The notes beneath the pieces are model-generated. The model saw nothing but the letters and a program-made list of their open reading frames with translations. It was not told where the DNA came from and made no database searches. From assembly GCF_963855985.1 (NCBI RefSeq), contig NC_087100.1, positions 3,941,001 through 4,005,000 on the forward strand: DNA of 64,000 nucleotides, written 5' to 3'. The translations under genes were made by a program, and so were the position numbers. The DNA is from Ostrinia nubilalis. Taxonomy: Eukaryota; Arthropoda; Insecta; Lepidoptera; Crambidae. Of this stretch, positions 56,409 to 64,000 are shown one piece after another; positions within the stretch are counted from its first letter, which is position 1; the number at the start of each line of letters is the position of its first letter.

Positions 56409-57499
56409 GAGCTGGTAGTTCAACGTATTGGTAACATTTGTTAAGTGTAGACAGAGCATCGGCAATGTTGTGCAAATGCTTTCCTCTCACGACTAACGAT
56501 TACTCACAATGTCTAACCGTTTGACGTTCAAGCGCAATTTGAAAAAGGAATGGTTTTAGAATTTTAAAATTATACTTTTTTTTAATGTGTCGACAAAAAA
56601 TATGTACGTAAATCAGCCAGTATTAAAACAAAACTCTTTCAGATTAAAACGATGTCTTCACCTTCTTTCATTTATTTATTCATCTTTTTACTTGCTGGTA
56701 TTTAAGATGTAAGCTCTTTAAAAGGACATAAGACCTATTTTCCCTCAAATATTGAAGCGAAACCATAATTTGTATGACTTTTAGACGTTTGTAACTTATT
56801 TACTACGTTCTGAATAAGTTACAAAAGAAATGTTACATAATTTTCAATATTTCTTGTAATTTTCTTTGACTTTGAGCAGTGCTAGTGTAATTTCCTCACG
56901 GCATAGCCAATGAGTCATGAACTAAGCACTTAAAGTACATACTCTTTGAAAGTTATTTCAAGCCCTGTCTAACTTTACAACGGTTTTCCATTTAACTTGT
57001 GATTTTTCTAACAATTTCTGACGTGTACATTTTCAATTCAGAAGATTGATTTTTCTTTATTTTAGGTCCCGAATTCATATATTATCAGTATTTTCAGACT
57101 TTGTACTTTTCCTTTTTATTCCATTCGCAATTAAAAATTCATTCGATCCTGTTCACGTTTTTTATAATTATGAGTATTGGAATGCTGCTCCCAGTTTTTA
57201 ACCTTTTCCAAATTCTACTTCATATAAAACTGCATGTTATTATTTTATATTATTGAAGTAATTATTATAAGTAGGTACAGTATATTTTTATCAATTAAGT
57301 AAGTCATAAAAATTTAATTATCATTTTAATATTCGCGTAAACGAACGCAATGAAATTAATTGTCACGCGATGGTCAGTAACATTTATTTCCAACTTTGTA
57401 CAGTCACCATACTATTATTTATTTTGTAAAATGGCACCTTATTGCAACCACATCCAATGCCAGTTTTGGGTTTTGTCTACAGTCGTCCGTAAAGTTCTC
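56409..57499. other. No gene seen
   Basis: AT-rich, no features. Confidence 0.4.
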
Positions 57500-57690
57500 A
57501 AGTGACGACCATGGGTCGGAAGACGTAGTGTGGACAGGCCCCCTACTAGGTGGACCGACGATCTGGCGAAAGTCGCGGGAAGTGCCTGGATGCGGGCAAC
57601 GCAGGACCGGTTGTTGTGGAAATCCTTGAGGGAGGCCTTTGTCCAGCAGTGGATGTCATTTGGCTGAAACGAACGACGAACGAAAACATT
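57500..57690 (+). mobile_element. RTE-type LINE 3' end
   Basis: Encodes, with frame breaks, RWTDDLAKVAGSAWMRATQD-like sequence and ends at CAGCAGTGGATGTCATTTGG with a GAACGACGAACGAAAA tail. It shows what the target of the LTR element looked like before insertion. Confidence 0.8.
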
Positions 57691-58711
57691 TTTTTGATTG
57701 CAAAATAGCACTTTATTAAAATCACATAAGCCACAGTTTTGGCTGTAACAGCCGTAAAATCACAGACTCACCGATCCAGAATCAATTTTGCACATCCATA
57801 ATGAGATTACACACACATAATCAATTGGGCACACACGCAAATTGTCGGAATTGTGTATGAAGCCTAATCGATTTCCGGTCCCAAAGACTTCCTCATAGTG
57901 CTGAGCTCGATGCTTTTGATGTCGATAGAACCTGACAAATTGCGTCATCTATTTTGTCGATGAAAGCTAAATGTTGCTGAGTGAGAAACTGATGGTAGAC
58001 ATCATTCATAACTGTACTTAAATTCAAAATCACATGTAAGTAAAAGGTACAGTTATAGAATTGTTATATCGTTAGGATTGAGTATAAATCCTATGACAGA
58101 TTTTAATAAGAAAATTAATAAATTCAATTGTACATAGCGCACTCTTCTTTAAAACTAGTGGCTGAGTAATTAATATAAACCACACGTCAGGTAACTCATT
58201 CAAATCCCGTTGGGGCAAAATGTCATTCAACCATAAACTTAAATGTTTATCAGTTAACGCTATAAACAGATCGATATCGGCATGTCGATACAATTTTAAT
58301 TTACGACAACCCTAACCCATAATGGCCCAATAGGGCCCCATGGAATAATTAACACCAAATTAGCGACCCACCCCAGCTGTTTGGTTTTCTAATGTCTTTT
58401 AAAAGAATAAATGATTTCAAGGCGCTCCCCAAGTGTTTCGAGTTACAACGAATATAAAGGAGCAAGTTGGCGTTTAAAAGGTTAATTTAAATCTGGCATT
58501 TTAGGGGAAAATATTGTTCGTAGTAAGACTTTAATTAGAGGTTTCAATATTTAAGTTTTTTGAACAAGAGTCAATCTGATCGGATATAATCAGAAAAAGA
58601 ATATAGTGGCTAAAAAAATGACGATGGATTATTGAAAAATTATTAAGCTCATAAAAAAACTCATAATTTTTTGCAAGTAGGCTTTTAAAAAGCGCGCGTT
58701 CCAGTATTATT
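57691..58711. other. No gene seen
   Basis: AT-rich, no features. Confidence 0.4.
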
Positions 58712-58772
58712 TGAACCCTACCACTGCTTCGGGACAATAAATGGGCCAGTGCTGAGAAGAAGTGAAACTCAG
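58712..58772. mobile_element. LINE 3' remnant (relative of 12304)
   Basis: CCCTACCACTGCTTCGGGAC, then AATAAATGGGCCAGTGCTGA and GAAACTCAGT, in the same order as at 12378-12440. Confidence 0.55.
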
Positions 58773-59290
58773 TCACTATTGTACAACACACATATGCTGT
58801 TAGATCTTTTAATCGATGTTGTTGGACAAATTACATTTACCTTAACCATTCCTTGCTTTGACTAAAATCAAATGTCATAGTATATTTCAATAGATTTCCA
58901 AGTTTGATATAGATATCTATCTCTAAATAAATACAACAAACTTTATATTCCAACAAATCGTTACATCTTAAAAGCGAATCCTCGTTTTATATAAACTCAG
59001 TAAATGTTAAAGATGAGCTAAGTGACTTTGAGCAGCTTTAAAATGGAGTGAAGTATAAAAAAAGTTTCCCACTCAGTTTGTTCATTTCCGTAATGGACTT
59101 TACGAGTATATCTAAAAGGGCTATTACTTTATATTAAATGAGTTTGTGGTTCCTAGATCTTTTTGGTTCTAACCGATTAAATTAACGAACATTAGTTTGA
59201 TTTTTTACTTTAAAAAGGTACACAATTTAAGGAGTAATGTCTGCCTTCATGTGGCTGAAAACAGAAGGTATACATCCTAGTAATATAATA
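58773..59290. other. No gene seen
   Basis: AT-rich, no features. Confidence 0.4.
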
Positions 59291-59479
59291 TCCTACTAAT
59301 ATTATAAAGGTAAAAGTTTGTGTGCATGTTTGTTACTCTTTCACGCAAAAACTACAAAACGGATTTTCATGAAACTTTACAGTATTATGTTTATAACCCA
59401 GAATAACATATAGGCTATAATTTATGAGCATCTGTGACAAACTAAATTTCACGCGGGTGAAGCCGCGGGCAAAAGCTAG
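59291..59479 (+). mobile_element. Helitron-like nonautonomous element, clean termini
   Basis: Starts TCCTACTAATATTATAAAGG after an A (59290) and ends GCGGGCAAAAGCTAG followed by T (59480). The 3' GC-rich hairpin (GCGG/CCGC around GTGAAG) sits just upstream. 189 bp, no ORF. Confidence 0.75.
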
Positions 59480-60258
59480 TGTCTACATATGCGGCTGCAA
59501 TTTATGAAGAGAATAGGTACTATAGTTACGAAATAAATTATAACTTCCTGACTGGAATAGAGATTCACTAATTTTATAATTATTAATCGTTATTAGTTAT
59601 AAGGAAAGATTTTTTATTATTTTTAGACTGAAATATCTATATTAATTTCAATTTAATTTAGAATTATATGCACCCTGAAAGAGGTCTACACTAGTATTTA
59701 ATAATACATTTCGGCTGGTGTTGAGAAGAAGTGCCGAAATATGGAAAAAAAATCGTCAATAGGCTCATTGTATTAAAATACTTATTATTCCCCTAGATAG
59801 TTACATAGATATCTCTCAGACTTTTTCTAACAACAATTTTTATACAAAACTTACATCATCTCGTCCATACTTAATGCCTCATCCTCAATATGACACCAAC
59901 TGTACCCAATGGAAATGCCCGCCTTAAAACAATTACGAACTTAGGAGCAAGAAACTTGTACGCAAACTTAGTTTTAGATAGTCGAACCTTAGTTCCACCA
60001 AAGTATGGCATAAATCATTGCTGGAACTTTTCCTAATTCCGCCTTAAGGGAAACAAGTAAGAAAATCCCTGGAATTGTAGTAATTAGTAGCCAGCAGGAG
60101 AACAAGTAGTACGCTGTAATAGCCGCCCCTTAGGGCTGCCAAAATAATTTTACAGATCTACTTTAAATGAGGCACACGTGTATGTAGGTACAACGCGGAA
60201 GAAATCTTAGTTTTTGAATGTATTACTTAGATATTTATCGCGATATCTTTATTAATAA
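59480..60258. other. No gene seen
   Basis: AT-rich. A GCTGGTGTTGAGAAGAAGTG word at 59714 is a scrap of the 12304 family. Confidence 0.4.
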
Positions 60259-60412
60259 CTAGCGGTCGCCCGCGACTTCGTAGGCGTGGATCCCGTTTTA
60301 CCCCTTTAGGGGTGGAGTTTCATAAAATCCTTCAGTGGTTTGGGCTGTGCGTTGATAGATCACTATGTCAGTCAGTCAGCCAGTCAGTCACCTTTGAGTT
60401 ATTTAAATTTAG
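60259..60412 (-). mobile_element. Helitron-like end (same family as 2922)
   Basis: CTAGCGGTCGCCCGCGACTT and GCGTGGATCCCGTTTTACCC are the reverse-oriented 3' end. A GTCAGTCAGTCAGCCAGTCA tract marks the other side near 60390. Confidence 0.65.
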
Positions 60413-62409
60413 ATTAAAGATTAATTAAAAAGCCAAAAAGTTTAGGGCTTAGTGTGAAAATATTGCAAATTAACAATAACATTATCGTATATCTAAGTAA
60501 TTGTAAATATTTATATGCCTATTCATTCATATTTTTTATATTGTAACAATAAACTTTCAGTGGTTTTAGGTTTTAACATGACACTTATAGTTTTAATATA
60601 CCTATTCTTACATTATAGCACAGTCAATTATTATAAATAACTTATTTATTACATATCAGATAAATCACATAATTCAACAATCTCTACTCAAAAAACGGAA
60701 CTACTAAGAGGATGTTTAATAAAAAATGCTCGTCTTTAAAATGTCTTTTCGCTTCCCACTTAAAAATACCATTTTAATTTTAGGGCGTCGCAGCAGCGAA
60801 AAATATTTAAGAGGAAAAAACTTCCTTAAATTAAAACACTCTTAACTTCCTCGAATATTGCGCAGTTAAAAAGTCCCTGACAATTTTTAAGAAATACAAT
60901 GTTAAAAAAACAAGTTGACTTTTCTAATTTTTGGTAGCAGCCCTAGTATAATGACGTTGCACTTAAGTTTAGCTAGAAAGCACTAATCTCTAAGCACCGA
61001 ACACTATGACGCGAACTAAAACGGCAATGTTCATTAACCCTCCAATTACATATTCTGGTCTAATAAACCTTAGTGCCTTCGTGTAAAATATTTTATCGCA
61101 GTCATCTGAAGTTAAATAGGGTCATTTGGAGAGGCGTGAAGTGGATTTCAAACATAAAATTTATGTCTAGTAAAAATCGTCTTGGAAAATGTATAAGTGC
61201 ACTAAGGTAATAAAGGAATATTGAAGTACCCACACAATCTTTCCATCGAAGATATAGTAGTTATTCTCTGAGTTGTAATTCAAGTAAATAAATTTAAAAT
61301 AATAGGAGTTTCAGAGTGATTCAATTCACTTTCAAGTGCTTATTTGACAATAATACAATATACTGCGATATCTGTTAATACTTTCAAGATATAGGCAGTA
61401 AAGCCACGACGCGTCTCTCATAATCGTCAACATTATCTTTTTATTAATGTACTTATAAAAACGATTTATAGTCCCGCCCACAAAATGTAACAACACACGA
61501 ACCGTAATGGTTCCTATGAAGACAATAATGGCAGTTTTATGGCTTTTTTACTATCAACTGGTGTTATCAAATGTCGCACTTAGCTGTCTTAAGGTAAACG
61601 CTTCATTTACTTTTACGATCCTGACGTATTTGGGGCACGTAATCAAAATTTAATCTTATGTATCTAACCTTAAGTAAAAAATCCATCTACACTTATGACC
61701 CACTCACTCAGTAATACGCTCGCTGCCCGTTGTAAATAATTCCAAGCGTCAGTTTAGAATTAGTTCCCAACAGTGACTAGACGGCGTAACAGACGCTCTC
61801 GCGTGATGAGCTAAGAGCCACCTCGTTAAATGTATTTTCACGAACAAAGCCCTCCACATTTACCGCCGAGTCCGCCATCATGTGCCGTGAAGACGCGCTA
61901 CACACAGAATAGCAAAGTAATAAAGCCGCTTTGCCTTTTTAATGAGATTTTAACAGCGCCCTCTACAACAAACAAGATTACCCAAATGCCTGTTTTCGGT
62001 CAAGCGAAAATGATGAAGCCACAAATTGGCGAAACAAGGTCTACGGGAAACATAATCGAACCTTCTACCTGGACAATTTAGACAAGGACACTACAGTTGG
62101 ATGAGCGAAAAATAAAACCGAACGCAATCAGCTGAGGAGCGTAACGAGGCAGTGCTCGAAGAGAAACAAATGAGATCCGTCTCAAGAACGCTTTTCAATT
62201 GGGCTTGGGTTTAAAAGACCCGCGCTTCTAATGAAGGGTTGCATGGCATGTGATTGAACCTATTCAAGGCACACGATTTTCTAATGATGTATCTGTAGTT
62301 TGAGATTTTGGTATTTCGTTAATCCAGTCAAAGAACAGTATTAAAGTATATTGTAATTTAGACATCAAGGGACGCCTATCTCTTGGTGAGACAAAAATGA
62401 CTCGAACAT
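60413..62409. other. No gene seen
   Basis: AT-rich at first and more balanced from about 61690 to 62240, without coding signal (an 83-codon frame at 61830-62081 has no domain). Confidence 0.35.
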
Positions 62410-62592
62410 AAAGTGAAAACGCGTACCGGAAAACGCAGCGTGGGACGTCCGCCTACAAGGTGGACTGACGACATCGTAAAGGTAGCAGGGAAGCGCTGGA
62501 TGCAGGCTGCTACCAATCGATCAACGTGGAAAGCATTAGGGGACATTCAGCAGTGGACGTCCTATGGCTGAAATGATGATGATGATGATAAA
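62410..62592 (+). mobile_element. RTE-type LINE 3' end with (ATG)n tail
   Basis: Encodes GRPPTRWTDDIVKVAGKRWM followed by QAATNRSTWKALGDIQQWTS-like sequence and ends in CTGAAATGATGATGATGATG. Upstream part is truncated. Confidence 0.8.
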
Positions 62593-64000
62593 GTGAATAC
62601 TAGATGTTTTTACGGTTTTAAAAATATGAGTTCCTCGCATTTCATTCCAAATCAACAGGGAAATATCGTTTCAATAATAACGCCCCATGGCAACCTATTT
62701 CCATTGCAATTGGGCACACAATCTCGCGACTTACTCATACTTCGCCTCGACGACGCAATTACTGGAAAAATCCGATTGTAAACCGTATCGATGTTACTAT
62801 ACATTTCGTACCACTCAAAGAGTAATCCCGTTTTCAAAGACATTTCGTAATTGGAGAAGTAATGACACGTTTGAATAGGGCTTTCAGAGGTACAAATTAC
62901 TGAGTCAATAGCTTAGCTAATACGATGTTTTCCACTATCGGCACTATACGCAACAGTGGACGTGTAGGGGAGACGGGTTTTTTCCCTTTTGCGAATATCT
63001 ACATAGTTGCTAGAACGAAAATGGAACTGAAATGAAATGTACCAGTTTTTGACAGATTGAAGCAACACCCTCTATAATATATTGGGCGGCGTCGCAGCAA
63101 TTATCCGTAATGATAATTACAACAATAACAATTATAGTTAATCGTTTAATGTGGTCACTTAATGGTTAGTATTCGAAGATTACTTGCGGTCCAATGTAAT
63201 ATGATACTATGGAATATTCCACTACCTATAATAACTGGTATATTAGGCTAAGAAATTATTATGTAAAAATTAAATTGAAATTTAATACTTAGGTAAGTAT
63301 AAAATTCCATTATAGTAGCGAAAATTCCAATTGCTATGAAGAGCCTGCGGCTTACAAAAAAAAGAATATCCTTCATATGCTCCCGAGTATGGAAACAAAT
63401 TCCAATTGTGTGTTTATTGTTCCATACTCTGTGTTAGGCTGGAAAGCTCCATTAGTATTTGTAGGGATCTACTTTCAATTAAGAAGGATAATAATGTTAC
63501 TATTAAAGATAACCTTGATAGAACGTGTAGATTCTCTCAATTACGAAGGAGATAGTTATAACCTTGAACTCAAGCGTTTATGAGAACTTCCATAATCAGC
63601 CCTAGGAATTCTTGATCAAATATTAGGTGTCGATGTTGGAAGCTCTGAAATTCCAAACATTAATGAAAATTGTTTCCAGAAAATTCCAACGCCATAAAAG
63701 GCCGTAGTAGAAAAATAATACTAAATTCTCACCAAAATTAGGAATTACAGAACAATGGAATTCCTAAAACAATGCCTATAAATTCAAATTGCAAAATCCA
63801 GAGAGTTTTCTTTTCACTTTACTCGTGTATTTTTAACGGCTAAATATGCATAGCGTATTATGGTAATACAATTTGTTAAACCTCTGTCATAATATTTTTT
63901 ATTATTGTGCGTTTCATTTTCAACCCTAAAATTTCAATGTTTGGTCTAACCTGCCCTGAAAATTTTATCCGTACCTTTATGTTTTTAGCGTGCTTTTTTA
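62593..64000. other. No gene seen
   Basis: AT-rich to the end of the window, no features supported. Confidence 0.4.

Overview
The window looks like moth or butterfly (Lepidoptera) nuclear DNA. It is AT-rich, has no operon-like gene packing, and contains repeat families I recognise from lepidopteran genomes: RTE-type LINE 3' ends with short tandem tails, short Helitron-like elements ending in CTAG, a tRNA-derived SINE, and small MITEs. I found no convincing host protein-coding exon. The sequence reads as intergenic or long-intron DNA that has collected transposable elements. The order is inferred from repeat families and not from a host gene, and I cannot name the species.

The main feature is a complete endogenous retrovirus-like LTR element (Ty3/Gypsy, errantivirus-like, env-bearing) at 29344-38637 on the + strand. 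Its two 223-bp LTRs are identical along their whole length and all three reading frames are open, so the insertion is young. It landed in the GAAC tail of an older 5'-truncated RTE LINE and is flanked by GAAC repeats. Gag (30135-31154) has a CCHC zinc knuckle. Pol is in the -1 frame and carries protease, reverse transcriptase, RNase H, integrase and a GPY/F end. It has no in-frame ATG before the RT region. A canonical slippery heptamer T TTA AAC (31142-31148) sits four bases before the gag stop, followed by a 7-nt spacer and a strong predicted stem-loop. Env (36519-38358) has a furin site, a fusion peptide and a C-terminal membrane anchor, as in the baculovirus F / gypsy Env family. It lacks its own start codon. 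A consensus splice donor at 30010/30011 and an acceptor at 36518/36519 join it, in frame, to a 9-codon leader exon that supplies the ATG and the start of a signal peptide. Thus one leader appears to feed two outputs: unspliced RNA for Gag and Gag-Pol, and spliced RNA for Env.

Region by region. 1-2900: a degenerate transposon-like ORF surrounded by ten copies of a 14-bp motif (TCATTTCGGGAACG type), with an RTE fragment inserted. 2922-4447: a Helitron-like element with a ~131-bp tandem array, itself hit by an RTE LINE and a SINE with a 62-nt A tail. 4450-17400: mostly unremarkable AT-rich sequence with MITEs, a ~40-bp minisatellite and LINE or Helitron scraps. 17397-23140: a hAT-like MITE with 8-bp target duplication, another LINE 3' end, a MITE inverted repeat, and a 1.1-kb element with arms of about 455 bp. 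23140-29340: no genes seen. 29344-38637: the retrovirus-like element. 38640-64000: dispersed LINE 3' ends, Helitron-like elements, Harbinger-like and hAT-like MITEs and a short tandem duplication, with long stretches where I see nothing identifiable.
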